A DNA stretch of 64,000 nt from Volvariella volvacea V23 (Eukaryota; Basidiomycota; Agaricomycetes; Agaricales; Pluteaceae), in the NCBI GenBank assembly GCA_000349905.1, contig KB722737.1, positions 1,341,763 through 1,405,762 on the forward strand. The letters are read 5' to 3'. Positions 25,669 through 36,781 of the stretch are shown one piece after another (the first letter of the stretch is position 1; the number at the start of each line of letters is the position of its first letter). Made by a program: the position numbers and the translations under genes. The notes under the pieces are model-generated. The model made no database searches, was not told the origin of the DNA, and saw nothing but the letters and a program-made list of their open reading frames with translations.

Positions 25669-27089
25669 TTGGACACTATACCCGTAGATGTGCTCCCTGA
25701 TACCCTCTGCCCGTATGCAATAAAACCCGTTAGCAACCCACGCACCAAGTTTCGGAGAACCAGGGATGATTATCGGGGAGTGGATCGCTAAAACTCTCGT
25801 CTCCTTTCATGTCTACGGTTGGTCTGCAAGCAATGGTGCGCAATGATCACGCCCATGTTGTAGGCTCGCACGATCGTGAACCTATGTAATCCCCGATACG
25901 AGGAGGCTTTTGGAGATCATCCCCACTTTATTCAGCACCCTATCCTCGATTTCGATAGCTAACATACCCAACGCTGTTCAAGTACGGGATCGTTGAATTT
26001 TGAACTACTCCGAGCTTGCCTAGGTGAATGCGCGAATCTGCACACCCTCGAAGTGATAGAACCTAAAGGTATGCATGCAACTAGTAATCTCTGTCAGACG
26101 AACACTCTGACTATGTTTCAAGATTTGCAGAGTTGCATCACCCCTTTACGGATTATAAGGAAATACCACAATGACTATTATGTCACATCCAATATTCTTC
26201 TGAGCCTTGGAAAGCTTTGTGAAAATCTGACAACATTGGAGGTCTTAGGCCAGCACTTCATCCGCGAGTCGGATATCCGCGTCAGTCGACACAAATTACC
26301 GTTATCATCCCCCAATGTTTCGCGACTTGCACTTAACTGGGAGTGGACATTCCCTGCGTTTTATGAAAAGCTCATTTCACGGATCTGTCGCAAGGAGAGC
26401 AATAGATTGGAACCATCCCGACTCACCATTCCCCTTCTCGAACTTGTCCTCGATGGCAGCCATTGTGACCTTCATAATGATTGGGTCCCCAGAATCCTAC
26501 AAATCAACAATCTCGCTGCACCTCTCATTGCATTTGAATTGTCAATTTCTAATTACGCTTTGTATTTAGTCGATGAGCGACTTCACATGCAGCAAATACC
26601 ACTCGAAATTCTGAAATACTGCCACGCGTTGGTGTCATTCCGCCACTATGTGCCTTTTCCAACTCGATCTTCTCCCACCTTCAGAGTNNNNNNNNNNNNN
26701 NNNNNNNNNNNNNNNNNNNNNNNNNNNNNNNNNNNNNNNNNNNNNNNNNNNNNNNNNNNNNNNNNNNNNNNNNNNNNNNNNNNNNNNCTATACGCGAATT
26801 GGGCATCGAAATTATTCATCCTACGCAATTACAATCGGTTGGCGAATCAGATGCAAAACTGATCATCACTGATGTGCAGCCAATAATGAAGCTCGTAGAA
26901 CTCAGCTCATCGTTGCCGATGAGGTCAAAGCTTAAGTATATGGATTCTATCATTGTACAGGGGGAGTTCGTAAAAGAATCTGAATGGTCGCGCCTGAAGG
27001 ATTTGTGTCTCAAGGAAAAGATTTCGGTGAGGTTGTTGCCTTCACTTTATAGTAACCAGTGTGAATACGATGAACTTCAATGCGAATAG
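25669..27089 (+). pseudogene. F-box/LRR gene, copy B1, crossed by an assembly gap
   Basis: It begins 'LDTIPVDVLPDTLCPY' at 25669, again without an ATG in frame, and meets a stop at 'GVDR*'. A long frame then opens at about 25993: 'LLRACLGECANLHTLEVIE', 'LGKLCENLTTLEVLG', 'LLELVLDGSHCDLHNDW', 'IPLEILKYCHALVSF'. After the gap the frame that continues the family pattern is 'GIEIIHPTQLQSVGES' to 'SRLKDLCLKEKISVRLL', ending at 27089. The two parts are in different frames if the gap is zero, with two bases missing relative to an inferred continuous frame. It is better preserved than A1 but probably still inactive. Function, if any, would be SCF substrate recognition (family inference). Confidence 0.6.
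26688..26787. other. Assembly gap (100 N) inside block B
   Basis: Exactly 100 N. The flanks 'cttcagagt' and 'ctatacgcg' concatenate to the same length as the uninterrupted 'cttcagagcctatacgcg' of block A. A real gap of zero bases is therefore likely. Confidence 0.95.
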
Positions 27090-27821
27090 GTTTCAATGTA
27101 CAAGATGGTGTATTAAGGACAGTGCCTCAAATTTAATCCCGATAACTTACAAGTGTTATTTGGTTCCGATCTTCATGTGACTTACACAGAACTCCATAGC
27201 CGATACGCTGAATTTATAACGACGAAGGTCTTCTAACAGCATAGTCCCGACTCAAAGATAGTAAGCACAGGATCTAGTGTTTTTGGTGGTTCCTAACTCT
27301 ACTTACCCACAATCATAACAAAGAGTAATTCCCTATTGTAACTTATGACACTGTTATGCTTTCTAATGTCATGGGTATTTCCACCATCATCTTGCCGGTT
27401 TTTCACCCTCAGTTCCAATGATGGAGGAAGAGTCATACTCGCCATCAGACTTGAAGCGTGCCATTTTGAACTTATTGCTGATAATGAAGGTTGTCCATCA
27501 ATACATCAAGTCGGGCTGTGGTGAGTTAACCTTTATCCAGTACTTCACTTGTGCATCATGGGTCGCTACTTACTGACTTACAGTACTTGAAAATTTCAAG
27601 ATCTCGCCTCGCTGAGCAAAAAGTGCTATCGTTCTGTCGCGGTCATGGAAGATTATTTGCTGACCTCACCATACCGTATCTGCCCGAGTCTACTTCATTT
27701 TGGTGGATGCCCGTTCCAAATATTTCTCAGGGACCGTTTCCTAATTTGCGAGGACTCCATGAGGCGGACATTATTATCAATCTTGATCTTTAACTCTAAA
27801 CCTCAACGTCAACTTTCGACG

Positions 27822-28818
27822 ATGAGTGATACAACCCCCGCAGAACCACGTTTACCACAGGATTTGGAGCGTGCCATCTTTGAATTCGCCGCGCTCAACG
27901 ACAGGCGTTCTATTCCATTATTGATGCGGTTGCTCGCCGGATTCGAATTTGGTATGCTTTTTTTTCTTGGTTTCAAGGACACACTGTGTGATTTACTGAT
28001 TGCAATACCATCAACGATGGTGCTCAAGGTTGGAATCCATCCATTACGAAACTGTAATCCTACGAACAACATATCTGAACCCCTCCCCCAACAATGCCCA
28101 TCTTTTTCATGAAATCTTTAAACCACCTAGTTCATACGTGCATCATATCAGACACCTATCAATTCCACTGGCAGGCAACAACGATCAATTAAGCACCTTC
28201 GTATCTCAGTGTGCTAACATTCAAAACCTCCAACTAAGCGGTAACATTGTACCTGCAATTGCTTCGGCATTGATAACTGCCATTCGGTCACCTAATCGTA
28301 CCGTGTCGCCCAAGGGGTTACTTCGATTCAGTGGATCGCTATATGAAGTGTTTCGTGATACGCAGGTTGACTTCAATCACGAAGCTTTCAAGGACCTCAC
28401 CCACTTGGATCTAGCGGGAAATGTGGTCGGATGGAAAGAGGGGAACAATTACGCATGCCTGAAGAATTTGCGATATGTGTCATTTCCGGAGGTGTACCAG
28501 GGTTTAGGACATATTGTTGCGATGTGTCTGAGATACTGCGAAGCTTTGGAAGCAGTTATCGTGTTCTCATTCAGCTTCGAGGAGAATGAAGCGTTTGAGG
28601 ACGAATTACCGAAGGTTAGGAATAGATTGAGATTGGATGGGACAATGGAAGAGATACCAGAGGATAGGGTCGTGTTTCTTTACTATGATAAGATAGGATA
28701 TAACCATTTTAGCTGGATTGATGATTGGATTAGAGGTGCAACGGGTGGCATAGATATGTGGAAGATAGCAGAGGAAATTATCCAGGAACGACGATGGAAG
28801 CGAGAGCGACTATTATGA
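27822..28818 (+). pseudogene. F-box-like gene, copy B2, one early frameshift
   Basis: Exon 27822-27951 and exon 28029-28818 are separated by a 77-nt GT-AG intron. Splicing gives '...RIRIW LESIHYETVILRTTYL', matching the family's 'RVW.EPL.YETV' junction. The second exon is fully open for 263 codons: 'NNAHLFHEIFKPPSSYVHHI', 'HLDLAGNVVGW', 'DDWIRGATGGIDMWKIAEE', ending 'RERLL'. Relative to A2, exon 1 lacks one base near 27928 (B 'atgcggttgctc' against A 'acgcaggtcgctc'), which breaks the frame just before the intron. The upstream ATG used by A2 is ACG here. If the single base is a sequencing error, the gene would be intact. Otherwise it is a recent pseudogene. Confidence 0.6.
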
Positions 28819-29258
28819 GATTTGGAATAGTCAAGCTTGATCCCTATTCTATTTATTGGATATTTTCCTGTTGGCGCTGCCAAGTTGATTGTCGTCCCAG
28901 GTCGTCTGAATCGAAAGATTAAGCCAGTATTTGTGAGGAGCTGATGCGAGGATTGTACTACACATCTCCAAAAACTTTTGACTCATGACCAGGAGCCTCT
29001 ACCAAGTAAATCACTGCTGTTTAGCCGGTCATAAACTTTGTACCACAGTCAAAGGGGCAGTTAAAAATTAAAGTGAAACGATTCAAAGGATGGGCGGTTG
29101 TATTCAGAGGATGTATCTCTGATCTTTGCTACAGGTTTTCGCAATTTTCAACGTTAAGTGAAGCTGTAGATTTGACTATTGTGACTCGGATTCGAATAAG
29201 CATGCACAATTGCGTCAGAGATGGGAACTAATCCAGAAGGCCTCGCCTTTCGTGCCAA

Positions 29259-31081
29259 TTAGACTACAACCAAGCCTCGATCCATATCAGTCCCAATAAA
29301 CCTTCTAACGAGAAACTCCTCGACTATTCCTTCAAATTTCCCTACCACTCTTGGCTCATACAACGGCTCCAAGTTCGACCCAACTATGACCGTTTTGAAT
29401 CCATGCCCTCTCGTCTTTCTTTCCTCGGACACGCCTAAGAGTCCATTCCAATCTTGCTCTGCGATGCTATGATCTTCCACCTCAACGCGTTTTAGATTTG
29501 GGAAGGGAATTCTATTACAAATTATGTGAACTTCAGAGTCAGGAACCTGTCTCGGTGTTTAGCATACCTCCCACTCGGCTTCAACGCCTCCACGAACAAG
29601 GGGAATCGCCCAGGCACATCCATATCCGGTAGCTGAAACGTGCACAATTTCAACACTTCGATGTTCGGTAAAAGCCTGATACACAACTCCCATTCTTCTC
29701 GAGTCAATGCGTAATGAGAGGTAAACCTCTTGCACGTTGAGAGTGGTAGTGGTATGAACTTGAGGACCTGACTGACTATATCGATAGGTGCGCCTGCGAG
29801 TTGCCATTCGGAGCCTGGTGTCCACTCAAGTAGAAGAGTGGGGCCATTATCATCGTCGGGTTCGCTGTTATCATGGAGTAATTTGATGAAAATAGAGCAA
29901 GTATAGTTCACAAAGTCGGATTCATCATACAACACGCCGAGTGAATGAACAGAAAAGCTTGCTCTGCTACTTGTCTCTAAGGCGGTCTAGTGATTGTGAC
30001 CTTGGTTCGGGCGCCAGGAATCATCGATCATGGAGAACCATGCTTGGAGAGGCAGGTAAGAGTTGGATTCGATAGCGTTGGTGCAAATGATGCGTGCTTT
30101 CGTTAAATGTTCAAGAGAAGTCTGTATTTGGTTGATGAAAGAAGTGCATTCAAGCGATGTTCCTTTGATGTGAAGCGCGGTGAGGCAAGGCAGCAATAAC
30201 TGGCGAGGAAAATGGTTATTGGCGGTGTTCGTTAACGTTGATTCAGGATAGGGTAATGCCAGTGTAAGCTCGAGTATTCTCAGTTGAGGCATAGATTGAA
30301 GGATAGACGATAGTTGCTGTGGTAATGGTTTGGATGTGGGAGAAATGATGCGAAGCTCCTGACATAAGGGGATGGCGCGAAGGAGTGGCATGTTCCATGC
30401 AAATTGGATTCCGCATAATTGAAGACTAGTGAGAAGAGGTGCACATCCGTCAAATAGCGCTCGATGGGGATCGAGGATGGCTCTGCTTAGACTGCATCCG
30501 GTCATAATCGGAGCAGGTTTCCAGAGAACGGTGGGTATTTGAGTCTTGAGTGATTTGACATTGAGAGCGAGGTATTGAATCCGAGAGTGATGTTCGGAGA
30601 TGAGTTTTAACATTCTATTCATTAATTTAGTTGGGTGTGTGTGTGAGCCCTGAAGAGAGATCGACAGTGACGCTGCTCCTGAGCGTTTAAGGAGTTCGGG
30701 GGCAAAAGGGAGGTGGGACGTGTTAATATCGGCCCAAAGGGTATAATCGGCCAGGATCATGTTTCGCCAAACCCGGCATACACTGGATAAGACCATTTGT
30801 GGGCCATATCGCTGCCCAAAGGTATCGAACGAGGAGAATGACCCCCTGCTAGTGCGCGGTATGAGGTAACGAAATATTTCTAAGAAGAGTTCCGGCGGAA
30901 GTCTGGAGATGGGCGATAGTTGGTTTTGTTCAAACCCCAACACCCTGGCCTCCTCAGCGAGTTCTGGAAGTTTCAAGTCGATGTCATCACAAAGGGATTG
31001 AAAGACGTCGATGTTGAGATCCTGTTGGGCAGGCTTTCTTGTGCTTCGATTCTTGCGGCCCACTGTGCTTTGCATCAGCAA
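29259..31081 (-). CDS. F-box protein with leucine-rich tail
   Basis: The first exon (31081-30001) starts with a charged leader. An F-box follows, 'ISRLPPELFLEIFRYLIP', then 'VLSSVCRVWRNMILADYTLWADI', the usual second helix pair of Agaricomycete F-box proteins. Leucine-spaced repeats come next (LTSLQLCGIQF, LRILELTLAL, LTALHIKGTS). A last exon 29511-29259 follows a clear 36-nt intron (29546-29512). A middle exon is best placed at 29961-29547, which needs a very short 39-nt first intron (GTCACA...CAGAG). With these limits the frame is open for 582 residues, but that intron should be checked against RNA. The protein would bind Skp1 through the F-box and recruit unknown substrates to an SCF ligase. 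It diverges from SNX3 across a 220-bp gap. Confidence 0.75.
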
Positions 31082-31302
31082 TGCTTCCAGTCCGTTCTTT
31101 CACTTACTGTGGAATCTGTCTCGCAGGATAGAAATATGATTGTGTGCTGTGGGTAGCTGCAAGAGCGTCAGCCCAACAACGTCACTAAATAGAGAAAGGG
31201 ACAAATCGGAGTCACGAGATGTCACGGGGCTGGTGGTAACTTAACTCCTGAACGCAGCATCTTTGCTTTACACATTCAACCCCTCGTCCACTTTTCGCCA
31301 CG

Positions 31303-32237
31303 ATGAGCACTGTATCACCTTTCGCTCGTAGCAGCGCCTTTGACGAGCTCATCGTCCCAGGTCGTGAGCAAACTGTAAGTACCGGTCTTACTTGCTGACT
31401 TATCCCTCCCCTACCCTGTCCTACCCTGTACTCCGTATCCTGCATCCTACCATACCCCTTCTTTCCACCACCACCTTCTTTTGTTACTTCCTTTGATGAG
31501 AACTACCAAGGATATGAACCGTCACTGTGCCACTCTGTTTCTTGGTATACTAGATTGAGGAAATGTACAGTGTACCGGAGAGCTTCCTTGAGATCGAAGT
31601 TAGGAACCCTCAGACGCATGGTGAGTACGATTCTTATCTTTCTATCTATAACGCAACGTTTTACTCAAGCAATTGCTGATCCCATTACTTGATGTCTCTA
31701 GGCTTTGGAAGGAAGATGTTCACCGATTATGAGATTGTCTGCAAGGCATGTCTGTTCCCCCAAACGTCACGCTCATCGTACTGAGATTGCATGGATAGAC
31801 CAACATCCCAGCATTCAAATTAAGGCACTCGATCGTTCGAAGACGTTACTCCGATTTTGAAGCATTCCGCGATATCCTCGAGCACGAGTCCACTCGGGTC
31901 AACATCCCTCCGTTACCAGGGAAAGTCTTCACGAACAGGTTCTCGGATGAGGTTATCGAGAGCAGGAGGGAGGGACTGGAGAGGTTCTTGAGCATCGTTG
32001 CTGGCCATCCCTTATTGCAGGTCAGTCACCCTCCGCTTGATTGGGATTGCTCTGCTGCGGCTGTCCTTCTGTGACTCTTCCCTTCATGGGAAGCGGTGAC
32101 GGGGTGATCCCCAGCGTAAGCATGCCATCAACGCTGATCCCCGTTCTGCCTTCTGTGCTCGTGTGATATAGACTGGCAGCAAAGTGCTCTGCGCATTCCT
32201 TCAAGACCCTGCGTGGGAGAAGACGCAATGGGTTTAA
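31303..32237 (+). CDS. SNX3: Sorting nexin 3 / GRD19 (PX domain)
   Basis: Five exons (31303-31374, 31554-31620, 31702-31745, 31799-32020, 32172-32237) give 156 residues, the family's usual length. Nearly the whole protein is one PX domain: '[14 protein letters not shown]', '[15 protein letters not shown]', the phosphoinositide-binding '[15 protein letters not shown]', '[20 protein letters not shown]', '[19 protein letters not shown]', and a short tail '[16 protein letters not shown]'. SNX3/Grd19 binds PI3P on endosomes and, with retromer, recycles membrane cargo to the Golgi. The third intron has a GC donor (tgcaag|gcatgt...gatag|acc). It is required to join the conserved 'VCK' and 'TNIPAF' in phase. 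The other introns are GT-AG. The gene appears intact. Confidence 0.95.
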
Positions 32238-33490
32238 AGCTTCGAGTTGAAGGTCGCTCCGATTGATGGAGTATGAAGTGGGTCCCCATGGTTCCGGTCG
32301 ACTTCCTTACCTTGTGCTGTTTCGATACGACGATGATCGCATTTGCGTTAGCGAATTTGACTCCACATGTTACGTTGTCTATATTTCTGTTAATGTTTCT
32401 CATGTACTTCTTGGTTTTGCTTTCCAGTACCTCTCGTCCTTTTTTCCCTTTTCATTTGGCATATCCCTGTATCACTCGATTCTCAATCCGAGCTGCCATG
32501 TTATCTCATGCTTACCCGTGCTCGTGATACCTCTGTAGCCGCTCTAAGGCACGATCAGAATTCAGAGGATATTGACGTATAGACGTCATCACCCCCAATC
32601 GATCCTGGACTTAAAACACTAGTTTACAAGTCAACTGGAATACGGTACACTTTGAAGTAGACTAGTCCTATTACCCTGGCGAGATGCGCCATCCAAACCC
32701 ACTCATCTGGCCCCCAGGGCTTCCATGATGCACCCCTCGATGCTCATCCCCTCAACGCCACCCTGCGGCGCAGGCGAAGGGGTGAAACCTAAGAGTTTGG
32801 TGCACCACCCTTCAAAAGCGCCACAGAGATTTTCGTTACTTCAAGTCCTCCTCATTTTAGGTACCCATTATCCCATGCCCAGCTATCATCGGTCATCAAC
32901 AAATCAAGACAACAGCAACAGCCTTCCGCGTTCGGTATTCTCCATCCCCACAACGATCGAATTCGCCACGCGCCCTCTCGTTCTTGGGGATTGCGCAAAA
33001 TAAATGATTAGTTGAACACCGTTGCCAGTGGTCTTTGGTAGGGGGACCAGATCCCAACGAATCGTGCGAAGGCTCTTGGGATTCAGGACCCGCATCCCAA
33101 CCTCACGCACAGTGGGAGTAACAGGGCCTGGGTCGAATCAGAACCTAGCAGATTGGAGATTATTCTCCCGGAGAAGGTGCACAAAGCCGAAGTGCAACCA
33201 GCAATCTGTAGCACCTCAAGAGTTCTAGACGTATGCCTTCATAATGAGGTGGTCTTGAACTGTGAGTCTCTAAATATTCATCCGATGGGACGCAATTCGG
33301 ATGTGATGAAATGCGATGCGGTGTTGGCGATTCGGAGGACCCTTATAATGAGCTCGCAGAGGGGTGCGGTGATAGTTGCTCGAGGCCCGAGGCGCGCTAG
33401 AGAGTCTAATCCGCTGGTATGGGTTCTGGGACGCAGACTTGATTGTGATTGTTACAAGTAATGCGATAAATTCTGGATAAGAACTTTTCA
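32238..33490. other. Intergenic stretch
   Basis: It contains the likely SNX3 3' UTR (AT- and pyrimidine-rich to about 32530). Beyond that, no frame shows a family pattern. The open frames here (up to 102 codons) overlap on both strands. Confidence 0.5.
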
Positions 33491-33499
33491 TAGAACCCG

Positions 33500-34315
33500 G
33501 GAAGCGCAGTTGAGCAGCCCTACGCAAGCTGCGAAACGTTAAGCAACGAAGTTGGCAGGTCCTACCGTTGGCGTGGTGTCACGGGCGAAAATTCCGATAT
33601 CAACAGTTTGAAGCCATATGTCCCTACCTCTAATGTCGTCGGATTTAGCATAATCTTGCTTGAGCCGATGAGGATATCGGACACATTTTTGTGGTATCGA
33701 GCCCAAAACAGGGGGGATAGATATGTATTAGAAGCCGATTAATTCCAGCTCATCCACGTTCTTGCATTCACCTGGGCAGGCCTGGAATATCTCGGGTTTG
33801 AAGGGCTTGAATCTACTGAGGTGGAGTTTCCATGGAGTGGGATGGAGTGAGGTGGCGAGTCGGGATTGGTTCATATGACGAGAGCTAAATGAATAAGGGT
33901 TGATATTGGAATGCCTCCTGATACCAATCCTCCGTTGGATGAATAATAGCGCCGTAGTTTTGGGATAAGAAGTGTAAATTTGTGCAATCCCATTCTCGAT
34001 ATCGGTACGAAGGGGTAGCTCCGGCGACTCCTATTCCTCCTGGGCTGATTCAGTAAGGGTAGACAATTTGAGGGAGGCCTTGAGGAACGTCTTCCCATGT
34101 CGAATGCAAGGCTCGGACTGCAGTCTTAAATCTGGTTGGAGCTGGTTCACGTCGAGCTCAGTAGAAGCGTGTGGAGAAGGCCAGGAGTAATACTTCCACA
34201 TGCGATGAAATACTGATGATAGCGTGTTAATTGGTTTACCAAGTGCGAGTTTTATGGTACTTACACTGACCAGGAATGGACGATAATGCCAATGAAACTC
34301 CTTTACCATGTGCAT
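33500..34315 (-). pseudogene. Third, strongly decayed F-box/LRR fragment
   Basis: On the minus strand near 33800 the translation 'IFQACPGECKNVDELELIG' corresponds in place and pattern to 'LLRACLGECANLHTLEVIE' of copy B1. Flanking minus-strand sequence is interrupted by stops, with short open pieces up to 34315. The match is limited to one leucine-rich segment and similar surrounding composition. I therefore call it a relic of the same family, not a third copy of the whole block. It may instead be an independent F-box relic. Confidence 0.35.
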
Positions 34316-34959
34316 CCTCTAGAGCATTGCAACCCGTATTCATTAGACCGAGCCAATAGCACAGTTACTGAATCTGCTACCAGCTTCTTCCATCACTGCG
34401 CACAATTTAATCCCGCAAAGGTGGTACCACAACGCCCGACGACTCTAGATAAAAAACTGAACTCCCTAGGGGTATATAGCAGCCAATGTCAGTTAAAATC
34501 TCCGAAGTACGACAAAAATCAACCAAGACGTGCTCAGATTGCAAATTAACACGGCCTTCATCCGTCGTTCTGCGGGTGTGGAGGCTCCGGTCACCAGCTG
34601 GCACCAGAACCAATGCACAACTCCCAGCAAGAACCCAAAGAACGTCAGGTAGAGATGCTCGAATTCCTCATTGCAATACGTAAGATAAAGATGGATGGGA
34701 TACTGACCTCCTGGAAACATTGTTGAATGATTGAGCTGCTGTATGAACAAGACCACAAAAGGCTCCAAGCGCCGCGAAATGTAACAGATGTGACTTCTTG
34801 TGACACGTGACTTCGTAATCGACACTTTCAAAATAGAGAAAATTAGCAGGAAAATATACAGCAAGGCTGTACATTAGACAGTACTTGCATCTTGTGTGTA
34901 TTAGCTTAAGAATCCCTCTTTGATGTCTATGTGAGCTGCAACTAATGCATCATTTATCA

Positions 34960-35514
34960 CTGTCTTGTCACACGATGATCATGTATTTCTCACTGACACC
35001 CAAGGGCCACACAAGGGCGAAAAGAAAGAACTTGCTCAGAACGAAGAACTCAATGAGCAGACAACTCCAACCAATACTCAGGCCCCTATCTTTTATATCC
35101 CACCTGAGCTTGTTTGCATTATACATCAGCAAACCTGAGAGTGCTATATAGCAGTCTATAGTGGGGGACAAGGCTATAAGACTGTTATGAAGCAGCTAGC
35201 CAAGCACTATGGCCCCACTGAGTTCGCTGATGTACTTGAATTCTACTAGGATTTGCACTCACCCACCAAAAGGAAATGTTTAACTACAGCCATCCAGATT
35301 TTGTGACACATTAGAAACAGTGCACTTGACAATTCTATTTTGTGGGCATGTATTGAGCTAAAGGAATGGAACAATGACTCAATGAGTGCTTGCTTTGCTT
35401 GAAGGCCATTCCACTTCAAGTCCACAGAGATGTCACAGAAGAGACATTAGAGCAGACAAAGACATCTTTTGAGCTACTTAAAGGACATAAGTGGTGATTC
35501 ACAGTCATTGTCAG
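34960..35514 (+). other. Degenerate coding remnant, possibly gag-like
   Basis: One frame translates for over 100 codons with only a few stops. It includes 'FYIPPELVCIIHQQT', 'YIAVYSGGQGYKTVMKQLAK', 'HYGPTEFADVLEFY' and, after a frame change, 'KAIPLQVHRDVTEETLEQ' followed by 'SFELLKG'. The helical, Gln-rich character recalls the gag region of fungal LTR retroelements, but no zinc knuckle, protease or reverse transcriptase lies nearby. The remnant ends where the trypsin-fold pseudogene begins. Confidence 0.3.
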
Positions 35515-36781
35515 CAATCAAGTTCAGGGAGCTCCCATCACTAGTCCCGTCGCAGCTGTCAGGTCCGGCCCTTCTGCGCGTTGTAGACAACAAGAACCAT
35601 ACCACTTATGTCCGTCGTCATCTCACTGCTGCGCTCGGTATGCCCATCGCTACCGCGGTTGGGGGGGGGATGGTGATGCCCAGGGTAGCGTCATCTTCTT
35701 CTTCCACGAAGGTCAAGACAAGCACGGCAACCCCAGCAACAAGGTTTTGGGTGTTAGTAACTGCCATGTTCTCCGCGAGAACACCAACGTCACGTACGAG
35801 TTTAAAGGGGTCGGCGCACCTCGCCAGTACGTTCGAGTTACGGACTGCGTCGCTTCCAGAGGAGCCTCGACGAGATCAGGGCCTTAATCGGTGACCACAG
35901 GATGCTCGCCGACCTCTACGCCAGAGAGATCGTTAAGTTGGAGGCGAAGGGGATGAGCGCCGACGCGGAGGACGCGAGAGAGCTTCGCAAAATCCAAGAG
36001 AAGTTGGTCGAGGAGCAAGGGGCTATCTCCGAGCTCGAGAACTTCTACGACGAAGTCAAGAACCAGTGGGTTGACATTGAGTTCCGCAACATCGGCCACG
36101 TCCATTACGCTAAACCCATCTCCATCGACGTCGAGGTTGAACGGTATACCGAGGATTGGGCTGCGTTCGAGGCCAATGAGGAGAAGTTCAAGGCCCAGTT
36201 CCAGGGCAACGTAGTTGATTTAGATGCGTTTTGACTCATCTTTCTCATATTTATCTCGTCTAACAGAAAAACCTTATTCAGGAACCGCAATTTCTCCCGA
36301 GAAACTAACCGCGATGATGTGAGGATAATCCTCAGAGTGATGATAGGGCCACTTCAAGTATCCCGAGGGTCGACAGCTCAGGATCAAGGGTATCGTCACG
36401 AAAGAGCTCCTGGCCAACCCCGACTTGTACAATAGCGAAGGCCAGCCCTGCCTTATCGTCGGTAAAGACGGTTGCACTACCGACCTCACCGTTGGACGCT
36501 ACGCGGGCCTGGTGTCATTCCTTTGCGACGAACTCGGCGTGGAGTCCATCGAACTCGGCATCTACAACTGGGACAAGAAGGCCGGCGTGTTCTCAGCCAA
36601 GGGAGACTCAGGCGCCCTCATCTGGGACGGCCTCGGTCGCATCGTTGGCCAACTCCACTCTATGACTTCAAGAGGCGGCTCGACCAGTGCCCACGTCACG
36701 TATGCTACCCCTGGCTGGTAACTCATTGGTCGCGTCAAGGCCAAGTATCCGCACGCCAACTTCTACCGCATCACCTGGTAA
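35515..36781 (+). pseudogene. Trypsin-fold (S1-like) fungal protein, multiply broken
   Basis: Pieces of one Agaricomycete protein occur in order but in different frames: 'QLSGPALLRVVDNKNHTTYV', 'VLGVSNCHVLREN' (His in the position of the catalytic His), 'RFQRSLDEIRALIGDHRMLA', 'YTEDWAAFEANEEKFKAQFQ', 'ISPEKLTAMM', 'FKYPEGRQLRIKG', and 'KGDSGALIWDGLGRIVGQLH' with the GDSG serine motif. Single-base losses are inferred near 35840, 36290 and 36350. A TAC-to-TAA change at 36719-36721 cuts off the last 20 codons, whose old stop is at 36779-36781. The amino-terminal region is also missing: the homology starts abruptly at 35515. I infer a dead gene. Whether living relatives are active proteases is not known to me. 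Confidence 0.65.

Larger units (their letters stand above)
25516..28873 (+). repeat. Inverted duplicated block B (two F-box genes)
   Basis: Plus-strand counterpart of 806-3989. It includes both F-box-like genes and their spacer, and has an extra F-box-like start around 27420 ('SPSDLKRAI'). The left edge lies 95 bp from the TCAB1-like start codon. The right edge lies about 390 bp from the end of a further F-box gene. Copy B is slightly longer than copy A because of small insertions. Confidence 0.85.
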
